From Jejubacter calystegiae (GTDB taxonomy: Bacteria > Pseudomonadota > Gammaproteobacteria > Enterobacterales > Enterobacteriaceae), in NCBI RefSeq assembly GCF_005671395.1, contig NZ_CP040428.1:5094185-5158184 (forward strand): DNA of 64,000 nucleotides. The letters are read 5' to 3'. The translations under genes were made by a program, and so were the position numbers. Every line of letters begins with the position of its first letter. The stretch's first letter is position 1. Below, piece by piece: positions 26,900-35,080 of this stretch. A model generated the notes under the pieces. It did no database searches and had not been told where the DNA came from. It saw only the letters and a program-made list of their open reading frames with translations.

Positions 26900-27715
26900 T
26901 TATGGTGTCGGAAATGCAGTTAGTATGAAATAGGGTTTGCCATTATGGGTGACCGGTTTCAAAACCACTCTGACATTATAAGCCTTTTGCACTTCGGTAC
27001 CTCCACGACTGATGTAAAGCCCTGTTGGCCTTGAAAATCGGTGCGTATAGGCATAAGAACGGTTAGGGATTGCAACCTTAAGCCACCCCTCTATCTGGGA
27101 TTTTTTCACTGAAAGGACTTCAGATATTAACAACTCTGCAGAAGTGTGACTGGTAAAAGTGCTGACATGCGGCATATTCTCAGATGACAAACGAGCCAAA
27201 AGAGCCTGCTTATCAAGTCCAACGTGGCGACTCAAAGTATGGCCTAAACGACTCCCTTCCTGATCCAATAATCTGATCCGTCCTGTATAAATCGCTCCCA
27301 CACGGGCGGCCCCAGCGGCCCCAGCTAAAGCAAATGGCACGACTAAATCAACAGTCAGCCCGACGTTATACGCTGTAGCCTTATCGGCCCCCAACTTTTC
27401 AGCAGTCATCTCAGAAAGTTGAACCGTTGCAGTCCGGGCTGTTTGCCCGGTTAAAACTTGTTTAAAGGATGTTGAAATCGTATCCATACTGTGGGCACCG
27501 ACTACAACACAACCAACCTTAGATAGCATTGTGGGTTCCGGCACAACACACATTACGCCAGCGCCAAACATTTCAATGACTCCCCCAACAACATTCAGCC
27601 CCCCCCAAAGCCGATTGCTCAGACTTGAGCCTTCATCAATCGTTTGGCGTCGTAAAATAGCCGAGAGTTGCACGGGAGAGAGTACTATTTTCACACCATT
27701 ATCAGATTCATTCAT
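26900..27715 (-). CDS. effector with C-terminal bacterial RNase A-like (CdiA-CT) toxin domain
   Basis: 271 aa. Residues about 1-150 form a hydrophobic, Gly-rich trafficking region (SNRLWGGLNVVGGVIEMFG, VPEPTMLSKVGCVVVGAHSM). The C-terminal 120 residues fit the bacterial CdiA-CT RNase A domain: GHTLSRHVGLDKQALLARL (general-base His), VKKSQIEGWL, a central strand region VRVVLKPV and the ending PYFILTAFPTP. No PAAR, VgrG or two-partner secretion domain is fused, so delivery probably relies on a T6SS encoded elsewhere. Immunity gene directly downstream. Confidence 0.8.
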   Translation of the reverse strand: MNESDNGVKIVLSPVQLSAILRRQTIDEGSSLSNRLWGGLNVVGGVIEMFGAGVMCVVPEPTMLSKVGCVVVGAHSMDTISTSFKQVLTGQTARTATVQLSEMTAEKLGADKATAYNVGLTVDLVVPFALAGAAGAARVGAIYTGRIRLLDQEGSRLGHTLSRHVGLDKQALLARLSSENMPHVSTFTSHTSAELLISEVLSVKKSQIEGWLKVAIPNRSYAYTHRFSRPTGLYISRGGTEVQKAYNVRVVLKPVTHNGKPYFILTAFPTP

Positions 27716-28173
27716 ATCTATATTAACGTTTAGCCCTGATAAATGATTATTCGACCACTAATTTAACATACACCCAACAAAACCGAAGTTCAACAGGTCA
27801 GAAAGCAACCAAGCTCATACGAACAAACCTCGTGTGCGCGCTCGTATCCCCGCCACGCCAGCCCGCTTTGTGTAGTGGTTTTCATGCACCTGCATGATAT
27901 AAGCAAAAGCCCGCCATTCCTGGCGGGCCTCAGCAAAAACGATCCTCAAACGATCATGCGGATTCATGCAGCATAGGTATTCATCATTGAGAACAGCTTT
28001 GGCTTGCTCCTAGACTCGCAACTCCCGAGCCTGGCTGCACGTAATGTGTCAGGGATTAACAAGCGTCACTAAATATTAATTCTCAGGAAGTAGGCTAACT
28101 ATGACTGACGACATTGCAGCTTATTGATTTTTGTAGTATTGAAATCATTTTAGAATATTGAGAAAAACAAGCA
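27716..28173. other. 458-base gap with one hairpin
   Basis: No gene supported. A strong stem GCCCGCCA / TGGCGGGC lies at 27910-27929 without a long T-run. The rest is mixed-composition DNA that looks like phage or island debris. No promoter for the AIPR gene stands out. Confidence 0.5.
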
Positions 28174-29958
28174 ATGACGATTGTTACTGACATACCTCAA
28201 AATGCTAATAGCATACCAGCCTCTGCTACCGCAGGTGTTCAAGCTCGCCGAATAGGGCAAAAACTTCTCGAACGGTTCGAAGCACACATTGATCCCCGAG
28301 AATGCGCGGTAGGAAGCAGCCAGTATAATGAGAAAATGACAAGCCGGGCGATAGCTGCTTTCGCAATTCAATGCTATGGCGTGACTGATGATATTGAAGC
28401 TGGTAATGCTGTATGCGATAGTTCGAGTGATGGCGGAATTGACGCAATATATGTATCTCATGTAGAAAAAAAAGTTATTTGTGTTCAAGCAAAATATAAC
28501 CAAAGTGGAAATGGCACATGGTCATTAAATGATTTTCTTAGATTCAAAGATGCTTGTTCATATTTACAGAGAGAGGAATATCATCGCTTTGATGAACGTG
28601 TTTCTTCAATTTCTCAAGATATAGCTGCAGCTCTGGATTCAATAGACTATAAATTTTATTTTGTTATGGCACACACAGGTAAAACCGGTGCAGCAAATCA
28701 AATATTAGCTGACATGCAGACATGGCAGTCTGAGTTAAATGATGATGCGTGTGTAAACACCTCAACGATGCCCTCATCAGATTATCCGTTCCAAGTACAT
28801 CTATTTTCAGCTGAGGATATTTCAAGTGCGATCCAAGGGCAATCCCTCTCTGCCATCAATCTTGAAGATGTTGAAATGATGGAGTATGGGAAAGTATCAG
28901 AGCCATATAATGCATACTTCGGAGTGGTTACTGGAGAACAGGTTTCTGAATGGTGGTCTACACACGGAACACAACTTTTCTCCAAAAACATCAGAAACAT
29001 ACTTGGGCAAACTGATGTTAATGACTCAATTAAGAAAACCGTACTAGATGAACCAAGCAACTTTTGGTTCTATAATAATGGAATCACTGTATTAGTAAGG
29101 GAAGCGAATGCACATAGGAGAAATACATCTGACAATGCTCGGGGCCTCTTTACCTTTCATAACATAAGTATTATTAATGGGGCACAAACAGTAAGTTCTA
29201 TTGGTCTGATTGGTAAGCAGCACAATTTGTCTGATGACTATTTGCGGAACATTAAATTGCAGGCTCGATTTATTGTTACAGACGATAACGATCTAGTTAA
29301 AAATATAACACGTGCTAATAATCATCAAAATAGAGTGTTAGGTCGAGACTTTGCCTCACAAGAGCATGAACAGGTCAGGCTTAATAAAGACCTTATTGTT
29401 GAAGGTTATATATACCAATTACTACGCACCAATGAGACTCAAGTTACAACAGAGAAAACAATAACAATAGATGAAGCCCTAAATGCTTTAGTTTGTGCAA
29501 ACGGAACACCAAGTGCAGTTGTCACATTAAAATCACAGCGCGGTAAATTCTTTGAGAACCTAGAGGGTTCATTATATCGTTCAACATTCAACTCTACAGT
29601 CTCGGGAGTAACAGTAATTAACGCAGTAAATTTCAACAGGATTATCGAAAGAAAAATACATGAGAAGCTTTCAACTATTAATCGGCAGCGCGATAAAAAA
29701 CTCTACGGAATACTAACGCACGGAAATAGATATATTTCGGCTATGATGTTTAAACTTGACCCGTCGTGGAAAGCAAGAACAATTGCTTCCTATGACGATG
29801 ACGCTTTACATTTAAAATTCAATACATTAACAAGCTCTACAGAGCGCTATCTAACTCAAAATCATGACGGTGCTTATCTCGCTCGATTGTTTACTAATGT
29901 TGAAAAAACAACGGCAGCCATGAGTTATATTCAACAAAGGCACTCAATCAATCAGTAA
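28174..29958 (+). CDS. AIPR-family abortive-infection protein
   Basis: 594 aa. The AIPR (PF10592) core is clear: GTQLFSKNIRNILGQ, FWFYNNGITVLV and ISIINGAQTVSSIGLIG. N-terminally, SSDGGIDAIYV and VICVQAKYNQSG (residues about 84-105) give the D...QxK pattern of a PD-(D/E)XK nuclease fold. AIPR proteins include phage-encoded and chromosomal abortive-infection factors and occur alone or with restriction systems. Here it is a single gene, followed directly by an IS3 element. The mechanism is unknown. Confidence 0.85.
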   Translation: MTIVTDIPQNANSIPASATAGVQARRIGQKLLERFEAHIDPRECAVGSSQYNEKMTSRAIAAFAIQCYGVTDDIEAGNAVCDSSSDGGIDAIYVSHVEKKVICVQAKYNQSGNGTWSLNDFLRFKDACSYLQREEYHRFDERVSSISQDIAAALDSIDYKFYFVMAHTGKTGAANQILADMQTWQSELNDDACVNTSTMPSSDYPFQVHLFSAEDISSAIQGQSLSAINLEDVEMMEYGKVSEPYNAYFGVVTGEQVSEWWSTHGTQLFSKNIRNILGQTDVNDSIKKTVLDEPSNFWFYNNGITVLVREANAHRRNTSDNARGLFTFHNISIINGAQTVSSIGLIGKQHNLSDDYLRNIKLQARFIVTDDNDLVKNITRANNHQNRVLGRDFASQEHEQVRLNKDLIVEGYIYQLLRTNETQVTTEKTITIDEALNALVCANGTPSAVVTLKSQRGKFFENLEGSLYRSTFNSTVSGVTVINAVNFNRIIERKIHEKLSTINRQRDKKLYGILTHGNRYISAMMFKLDPSWKARTIASYDDDALHLKFNTLTSSTERYLTQNHDGAYLARLFTNVEKTTAAMSYIQQRHSINQ

Positions 29959-30035
29959 GCTAAAATGATAAATGCGGTCAATATGTAAGCTAGCATTTAA
30001 TGGACTGACCCCATGCCTGTAGACAGATTCTGTCC

Positions 30036-30484
30036 TCACGACGAGGCCTGTTCAAAGGCCTCCGGACTGACGCCGCCGGGGTGGCTGTGGCGCCGGGCCC
30101 GGTTGTAGAACACTTCAATGTAATCGAAGATATCCGCCCGGGCCAGCTCCCGGGTTTTGTATATTCTCTTCCTGATGCGTTCTTTTTTCAGTGAACTGAA
30201 GAACGATTCGGCCACCGCATTATCCTGGCAGTTGCCACGTCGGCTCATGCTCGGTGCCAGGTGGTTGGCCCGGCAGAAGCGCTGCCAGTCGTCACTGCCG
30301 TACTGACTACCTTGATCGCTATGTACGATGACCTCGCCGTCCGGTTTTCGGCGCCAGACCGCCATCATCAGCGCGTCGAGCGCCAGTTCGCGCGAGAGAG
30401 TGGGTTTCATCGACCAGCCGACCACATTACGGGCAAAGAGATCGATAACCACCGCCAGATACAGCCAGCCCTGCCAGGTGCGGA
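30036..30484 (-). CDS. IS3-family transposase OrfB, 3' exon
   Basis: Encodes the rest of the DDE integrase core: VIDLFARNVVGW (second acidic region), EVIVHSDQGSQYGSDDW (catalytic D) and CQDNAVAESFFSSLKKE (catalytic E), ending SHPGGVSPEAFEQASS. The ORF is separated from the 5' half by the intron. Splicing at 32754/30485 restores the codons ACT TAT A|TC CGC ACC (T-Y-I-R-T) with no frame change. Confidence 0.9.
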
Positions 30485-32754
30485 GTAGAGTAAGAGACAG
30501 GGCGTAGTCGGACTATTTCCCTGCCTCTCCTCTCCGAACCGGACGTGCACCTTTCAGCGCATCCGGCTCTCCATTTAAACGCTGGCGAACGCCATTGCTA
30601 CTTCAGTGTAGCGCGATGTATATGTGTTTCTGGTTTCCGTTCTCAGGTAAGGGTTACCTTCGGGCAGTCGCCAGCGAAACAGCTTCTTGCCTTGCCCCAC
30701 CAATCGGTACAGCACTTCACCGCTGAGCTTGCCGTTATTGGTTTTACCAAATAAAACCCACGTTTTGCTCTGACCTGGCTTCGGCGATTTACACCACCAC
30801 CTCATCAGGGATGCAATACCGGTACGGTATTTACGGGCCAGCCAGTGAGCCAGCTTCCAGAACACGACACGATCGATATAACTGAAAACTTTGGCCTTAA
30901 AATCAACAAACTGGTAGAACGCTGCCCAGCCTTTAAGTTTCCGGTTGAGTTGTTCAGCCATATCGACTTTGCTTTCACTGTAATGCCCTGATAACAGTGC
31001 TGTCAGCGATGCGGCGAAGTTTCTGACTTTCTCCTTCGGGATCGTCGACACCACCCGCATATCACCGTAACGACTGCGTTTGCGGATGATCCTGTGACCC
31101 AGAAAGATAAAACCGTCGTTTACATGGGTGATTCTGGTCTTGTCCATGTTCAGCCTGAGTTTCAGGCTGTCTTCGAGCACGCACCGACACTCCTCTCTGA
31201 TGGCCTCCGCCTGTGCTTTGGTGCCCTTGACGATAAGTACGAAGTCATCGGCATAGCGACAGTAAGCAACGGCAGGTTTCCATTGCCAGTTTTCCCTGAC
31301 TGCAGTACTCCGGCCCCGCTGGATACTGTGATTCCAGTACCAGCGATCCTTTCTGGCTTTCCCGCTCAGGTAGCGTTTATGCAGGTACTGATCGAATTCA
31401 TTGAGCATGATATTCGACAATAACGGCGATATTACGCCGCCCTGCGGCACACCCTGACTGGCAGCCCGAAAAAGACCAACATCGATATGTCCTGCTTTGA
31501 TTGTTTTCCACAGCAGGGCCATGAAACGTGCGTCACTGATCCTGCGACGTACGACTTTCATCAACAGTCGATGGTGCACAGAGTCAAAGTAGCTGGACAA
31601 GTCACCTTCAATCACCCAGCGCCCCCGGTTTTCCCCGCAGTCGGTGAGCTGTAATTTCACCGTGCGGATCGCGTGGTGGACACTGCGTTCAGGCCGGAAG
31701 CCATACGAGAGCGTATGAAAATCACTCTCCCATATCGGCTCCATCGCCATCAGCATGGCCCGCTGAACAATACGATCCCGCAACGCGGGGATACCCAGTG
31801 GGCGCAGTTTGCCGTTGCTTTTAGGGATATAAACCCGTCGGGCAGGCAAGGGCTGGTAGTGGCCTGAGAGAAGTTCATCCCTGAGGATTTGCAGCTCAAC
31901 AGCCAGTCTGGCCTCCAGCTTTGCTTTATTCACACCATCAATGCCGGGAGTATGTGACCCCTTTGATGAAAGTGTGATCCGCGCAGCTTCAGCCAGCCAT
32001 TCTGGTTGTGTTATCAGACGGTGCAGCCGTTCAATCCGTCGGGACGGATCGGTGGCTGCCCATGTGGCAAGCTTGCGTTGCATTTCGCTGATTATCAAAG
32101 GTCTTCACCCCATTAGGTCAGTTAGTTCTCACCGCAAACACATTCAAACTGCTCCCCTTCGCCATGTAATGGGTTTTCCCCATCGCGGACTACTACGGAA
32201 GCTCCGCCAGCCAGCGCGTCATCGGAGCCATGCCTCCTTAACATCCGCCGCTGGCCTTCCCCGGTTCACCTGCCTGGACTCAGACATACTGAGGAGGCTG
32301 CCCGTCGCACTCTTTGTCCTTGCTTACCGCAAGTTGGCAGAAGTCAGCAGCGAGAGCGTGATGGGTGCTGCTTCCCCGGTGTTTCGCATACATGTCAAAA
32401 CACCTTCGACCGGCAGTGCTTACGTATCACTGCCAGTTCCTCCTGCACGGCCTGTCAGATCACGTAGGCCATGGTGACGTTTTCAACCCACAGAGGCGGA
32501 TTAACGGGTTCATGTTCTTCAGCCTTTCAGCACTTAACCTTGAGGATCATCTCGGCTTAGTGATCTCGCCTCAATCCGCGTTGTCAGCGGGTTACATCAC
32601 CCTGCGGGCATGCCACAGGTCACTGCCGCTCAGGTTCTCCACCGTCACACCCGGTGGGATTGTCGGGCTTCTCATCGTGAGTTGCCGGTTCAATATTCCA
32701 GACAGACTCGTGGTTCATTTGGGCGTCCATGCCCGCCCTGAACTCCGGGCACAC
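30485..32754 (-). mobile_element. group II intron (about 2.27 kb) inside the IS3 transposase gene
   Basis: On the minus strand the intron starts GTGTGCCC (GUGYG-type 5' splice site) at 32754 and ends TTACTCTAC (AY 3' end) at 30485. Joining the flanks rebuilds the OrfB frame exactly. It encodes an LtrA-type reverse transcriptase (30575-32098) with about 650 nt of 5' ribozyme domains before it and about 90 nt of domains V-VI after it. The orientation matches the host transposase gene, so splicing from the transposase mRNA is possible. Confidence 0.88.
30575..32098 (-). CDS. ltrA: group II intron reverse transcriptase/maturase
   Basis: 507 aa. Reverse transcriptase motifs in order: SSKGSHTPGIDGVNKAKLEA, YIPKSNGKLRPLGIPALRDR, LSYGFRPERSVHHAIRTV, VIEGDLSSYFDSVHHRLLM, GVPQGGVISPLLSNIMLNEF and the catalytic CRYADDFVLIV (YADD). 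A maturase (X) domain follows (LNRKLKGWAAFYQFVDFKAK). The C-terminus shows no zinc-binding HNH endonuclease. It promotes splicing and retrohoming of the intron. Full length. Confidence 0.95.
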   Translation of the reverse strand: MIISEMQRKLATWAATDPSRRIERLHRLITQPEWLAEAARITLSSKGSHTPGIDGVNKAKLEARLAVELQILRDELLSGHYQPLPARRVYIPKSNGKLRPLGIPALRDRIVQRAMLMAMEPIWESDFHTLSYGFRPERSVHHAIRTVKLQLTDCGENRGRWVIEGDLSSYFDSVHHRLLMKVVRRRISDARFMALLWKTIKAGHIDVGLFRAASQGVPQGGVISPLLSNIMLNEFDQYLHKRYLSGKARKDRWYWNHSIQRGRSTAVRENWQWKPAVAYCRYADDFVLIVKGTKAQAEAIREECRCVLEDSLKLRLNMDKTRITHVNDGFIFLGHRIIRKRSRYGDMRVVSTIPKEKVRNFAASLTALLSGHYSESKVDMAEQLNRKLKGWAAFYQFVDFKAKVFSYIDRVVFWKLAHWLARKYRTGIASLMRWWCKSPKPGQSKTWVLFGKTNNGKLSGEVLYRLVGQGKKLFRWRLPEGNPYLRTETRNTYTSRYTEVAMAFASV

Positions 32755-33169
32755 TATAAGTAATATCGGTGACCCAGACCTGGTTGGCCCGGACAACGGT
32801 GAACTGCCGCTGCACGCGATTAGGAGCAACGATTGAAGGCCTGCCAGCGATACGACGTGGCGCTTTATAGCCGCGCACGGCTTTAATCCGGTTCAGTTGC
32901 ATGATCCGACCCACCCGGTTTTTACCGCAGGTTTCCCCGATTTCGTTCAGATCGCCATGAACCCGCCGGTAACCGTATACGCCTCCGCTCAGGGAATATG
33001 AGTCGCGGATAAGCATCAGCAGGCGCTGGTTATCTTTATCACGCGCCGAGACAGGGTTATGCAGCCACGCATAGAACCCGGCCCGGGCGACATTCAGTAC
33101 CCGACACATCGTCATCACACCCCATACAGTGCGGTGCTCATTGATAAAGCGGTACTTCAGTCGGGCTCC
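32755..33169 (-). CDS. IS3-family transposase OrfB, 5' exon
   Basis: Encodes the N-terminal HTH_21 part (VLNVARAGFYAWLHNPVSAR, YGYRRVHGDLNEIG) and the first catalytic region ANQVWVTDITY, at which the intron cuts. OrfB has no good start codon of its own; it is expected to be made as OrfAB by a -1 shift at an AAAAAG run near the end of orfA. The 5' limit given is approximate. Confidence 0.85.
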
Positions 33170-33441
33170 CTTGCAAAGTACCGCGCGGCCTTTTTCAGGA
33201 TATCCCGTTCTTCTTCGGTGCGTTTTAGCTGCGCCCGGAGTTTCAGGATCTCGCTTTTAGCTTCCAGTAAATCCCGGGCATGCTGCTCGCTGTTATCAGG
33301 TTTGATAGCCCGTAGCCACTTGTAGAGGCTGTGTGCAGAGACGCCCAGACGGTCAGATACTTCGGCGACGGAATAACCGCGTTCCGTTATCTGACGGACG
33401 GCTTCTTCCTTAAATTCAGGTGTAAATCGTGGTGTGCCCAT
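33157..33441 (-). CDS. IS3-family transposase OrfA
   Basis: 94 aa, start ATG 33441 with AGGAGG upstream. An N-terminal HTH_Tnp_1 (FTPEFKEEAVRQITERGYSV, then VSDRLGVSAHSLYKWLRAI) and a C-terminal leucine zipper (AKSEILKLRAQLKRTEEERD) that continues KKAARYFAREPD. Typical length for OrfA of IS3-group elements. Binds the inverted repeats and regulates transposition. Confidence 0.93.
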   Translation of the reverse strand: MGTPRFTPEFKEEAVRQITERGYSVAEVSDRLGVSAHSLYKWLRAIKPDNSEQHARDLLEAKSEILKLRAQLKRTEEERDILKKAARYFAREPD

Positions 33442-33500
33442 ACGCTCCTCCTATGCTCAAACTATAGGGCAGGATCGTCTACCGGGGCGGGGTCAGTCCA

Positions 33501-33745
33501 CCAACACCGAAGTTCTGCGCGCTAAAGCGTTAGAGGAGACTCTAACTCGGCATGATGGAGATGGGCGTTTCCGTTATCAACGTCCGACAACAAAGCTGCG
33601 AACAATGATGGGGCTCGGTGCCTTCCCCGTCCTTTTGCTTGCCGATGCCAGAGGGTTAAGAGCGGATTACCTTGCGTTATTAGATAAACGTCGTAAAAAT
33701 CAAGACATACAGACTAATCCGCAGGCAAGTCTAACCCTCAGGTAA
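33501..33745 (+). pseudogene. tyrosine integrase remnant (DUF4102 N-terminal region)
   Basis: Frame continuing from the IS edge: TNTEVLRAKALEETLTRHDG, DGRFRYQRPTTKLRTMMGLG, AFPVLLLADARGLRADYLAL. This copies the arm-binding domain of P4-type integrases (compare LTDTE...DGDG, RYxxPxxKKRTxMxLGxYP, LAxARxLRxxY), with an internal deletion between DGDG and RFRY and no catalytic domain. A trace of a second integrative element, truncated by the IS or by deletion. Confidence 0.75.
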
Positions 33746-33753
33746 ACCTGAAA

Positions 33754-34014
33754 ATGATGCAACTTTCCCGTATCGGGAGAGGGCTTATTGTTCTTTCGAT
33801 TGCGATTTCTGTTTACGAAATTTACACCGCTGACGATAAAGTTTCTGAATCAGGTAGACAGATAGCCATTACTGGTACAGGTATTGCCGGTGCCGCCGCA
33901 GGTGGCGCTATGGCAGGATTGATGTGTGGGCCTGGCGCACCTGTTTGCGTGCTTATTGGTGGCTTCATCGGCGGCGCACTCGCCGCATGGGAAATGGGGC
34001 GTTTGTGGAATTGA
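33754..34014 (+). CDS. glycine-zipper membrane toxin-like protein, probable C-terminal effector fragment
   Basis: 86 aa from ATG 33754. GRGLIVLSIAISVYEIYTAD is followed by a glycine-zipper stretch (TGTGIAGAAAGGAMAGL, then CVLIGGFIGGALAAWEMG), a membrane-hairpin pattern of pore-forming or membrane-crossing effectors. The frame stays open for 12 codons upstream (SAGKSNPQVNLK) to a TAA, so the gene looks like the last piece of a longer effector. The next gene, 2 nt on, looks like its immunity gene. Function not recognised. Confidence 0.5.
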   Translation: MMQLSRIGRGLIVLSIAISVYEIYTADDKVSESGRQIAITGTGIAGAAAGGAMAGLMCGPGAPVCVLIGGFIGGALAAWEMGRLWN

Positions 34015-34016
34015 TT

Positions 34017-34484
34017 ATGCAGCAGGTTAACTCAATAGCTTTGGTAAAGGTACGTGAAGCTACCGATTTATCGCAGGCTCAATCTGACGTTGTGCTCAAT
34101 GGCAATAGCACTGGCATCATTGTACCGGGAGAAGAGCTGGAAGCGGCAGTTCAGGTCAATGACAGAAGTTACATCCTCTTTCTGACAGATAACGTTGTTT
34201 TCGAGGAATCACTGACAATTGCTCTCATCGATGTCCGCAATGGTGTTAAAGAGATAGTTCATTTAGGTCATGAATACTCGACGGGAAGTTTTGAGAATCT
34301 AACCGTTACTGGCGATAGCGTAAGTTTCAACTTTATTGGTGATTATATATGGACACTTCAGGTATCTGATTCTCCTCGCTTGCGACTGCCTTTCGCCTCA
34401 GCCCCAGGAGGTGTTAAACGCGAGCCCGGCCTGAAGAAATACATAACGATTTCAGCCTCTCCTGCGCCGAAGAAGGTTCGTTAA
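34017..34484 (+). CDS. probable immunity protein of a lost or truncated effector
   Basis: 155 aa from ATG 34017 (MQQVNSIALVKVREATDLSQ). Soluble, beta-rich, with a C-terminal PRLRLPFASAPGGVKREPGL tail. Not recognised as a named family. The position directly after a toxin-like ORF, and the presence of a second, broken copy of its C-terminus at 34721-34831, support an immunity gene with paralogues, as T6SS loci often have. Confidence 0.5.
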   Translation: MQQVNSIALVKVREATDLSQAQSDVVLNGNSTGIIVPGEELEAAVQVNDRSYILFLTDNVVFEESLTIALIDVRNGVKEIVHLGHEYSTGSFENLTVTGDSVSFNFIGDYIWTLQVSDSPRLRLPFASAPGGVKREPGLKKYITISASPAPKKVR

Positions 34485-34500
34485 AGCTCACATTTCCAAC

Positions 34501-34528
34501 CATTGGTATACGTTTGGGTATACCAATG
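34501..34528 (+). terminator. hairpin after the immunity-like gene
   Basis: Perfect 11-bp inverted repeat CATTGGTATAC / GTATACCAATG with a 6-nt loop, 17 nt after the stop codon. No T-run. Confidence 0.6.
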
Positions 34529-34572
34529 ATTCCTGAACCCAACAAAAATACCAAAAATTCAACAAATTAAAG

Positions 34573-34703
34573 TGTAGTGGTTCACTGAATTTGGCCACCT
34601 GAACAGAGATGATATGCTCACCTCAGAACACCACTGGTTCTCCAATGAAAAGAAGAAATTTTAATCCTGAATTAAAATGCAAATCAGCTCAGTTGGTTGT
34701 CGA
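34573..34703 (+). mobile_element. IS3-family remnant (IS end plus start of orfA)
   Basis: A terminal-repeat-like start (TGTAGTGGTTCACTGAATTT, then GGCCACCTGAACAG) is followed by an ATG at about 34645 coding [20 protein letters not shown], an OrfA-like N-terminus. The frame then runs straight into the broken immunity copy. About 130 bp remain. Matches no part of the 30001-33500 element. Confidence 0.6.
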
Positions 34704-34720
34704 CCCAAATTACATCGTCT

Positions 34721-34831
34721 CTGACGCCGTCGCGCCTACGCTTGCCTTTTGGTGGCGCTCCCAAAGGCGGCATTAAACGCAAATTTGGATCTAAAACGTA
34801 CCTGATGATATCCGCAGAACCAATCCCGTAA
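34721..34831 (+). pseudogene. second copy of the immunity-like protein, C-terminal remnant
   Basis: Translates [36 protein letters not shown], stop. It aligns with the C-terminus of the 34017-34484 product (DSPRLRLPFASAPGGVKREP, GLKKYITISASPAPKK). Upstream sequence has been replaced by the IS remnant. Shows that the locus once held at least two related immunity genes. Confidence 0.75.
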
Positions 34832-34882
34832 ATAATTAAGTGATCTATCCCCGGTTACAGCAAAACACGCCTGTATAAACCA

Positions 34883-35080
34883 CTACGACTGGCGCCATTT
34901 TGCAGCCTGATAGCTGAGAAAGTAACCTGCGATGAGAGAGACAGCAAAGCCACTCAACTTTGCCCATATGTTGTCAAACCAGAAAAAAGACCCCATAGCC
35001 AGAAAAATGGAAACAGCTGTAATAAGCCCCTCTACAGAGTGGGACGCCAGTTTAGTTAAAAACGATTTTACAGACTTCAT
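34883..35080 (-). CDS. small two-helix membrane protein, candidate immunity partner
   Basis: 65 aa from ATG 35080 (MKSVKSFLTKLASHSVEGLI), which lies within the last 29 nt of the upstream gene; a longer frame to 35137 is less likely. Two membrane segments (LITAVSIFLAMGSFFWF and LSGFAVSLIAGYFLSYQAA). Translational coupling to the 211-aa gene and the topology recall immunity proteins against pore-forming or membrane-active toxins. No family recognised. Confidence 0.55.
   Translation of the reverse strand: MKSVKSFLTKLASHSVEGLITAVSIFLAMGSFFWFDNIWAKLSGFAVSLIAGYFLSYQAAKWRQS

Larger units (their letters stand above)
30001..33500 (-). mobile_element. IS3-family element, carrying a group II intron
   Basis: Terminal inverted repeats share TGGACTGACCCC and then, after 6 unmatched bases, GTAGAC at both ends (30001-30024 and 33477-33500). 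Without the 2270-bp intron the element is 1230 bp, normal for IS3. It encodes OrfA and the two halves of OrfB. The flanks (TAA on the left, CCA on the right) do not form a target duplication, which suggests recombination or deletion next to the element. Confidence 0.88.

Noticed and set aside
33434-33500. Start of the integrase relic inside the IS end
   Set aside because: These codons belong to the IS3 terminal region; the integrase likeness begins only after the IS border at 33500.
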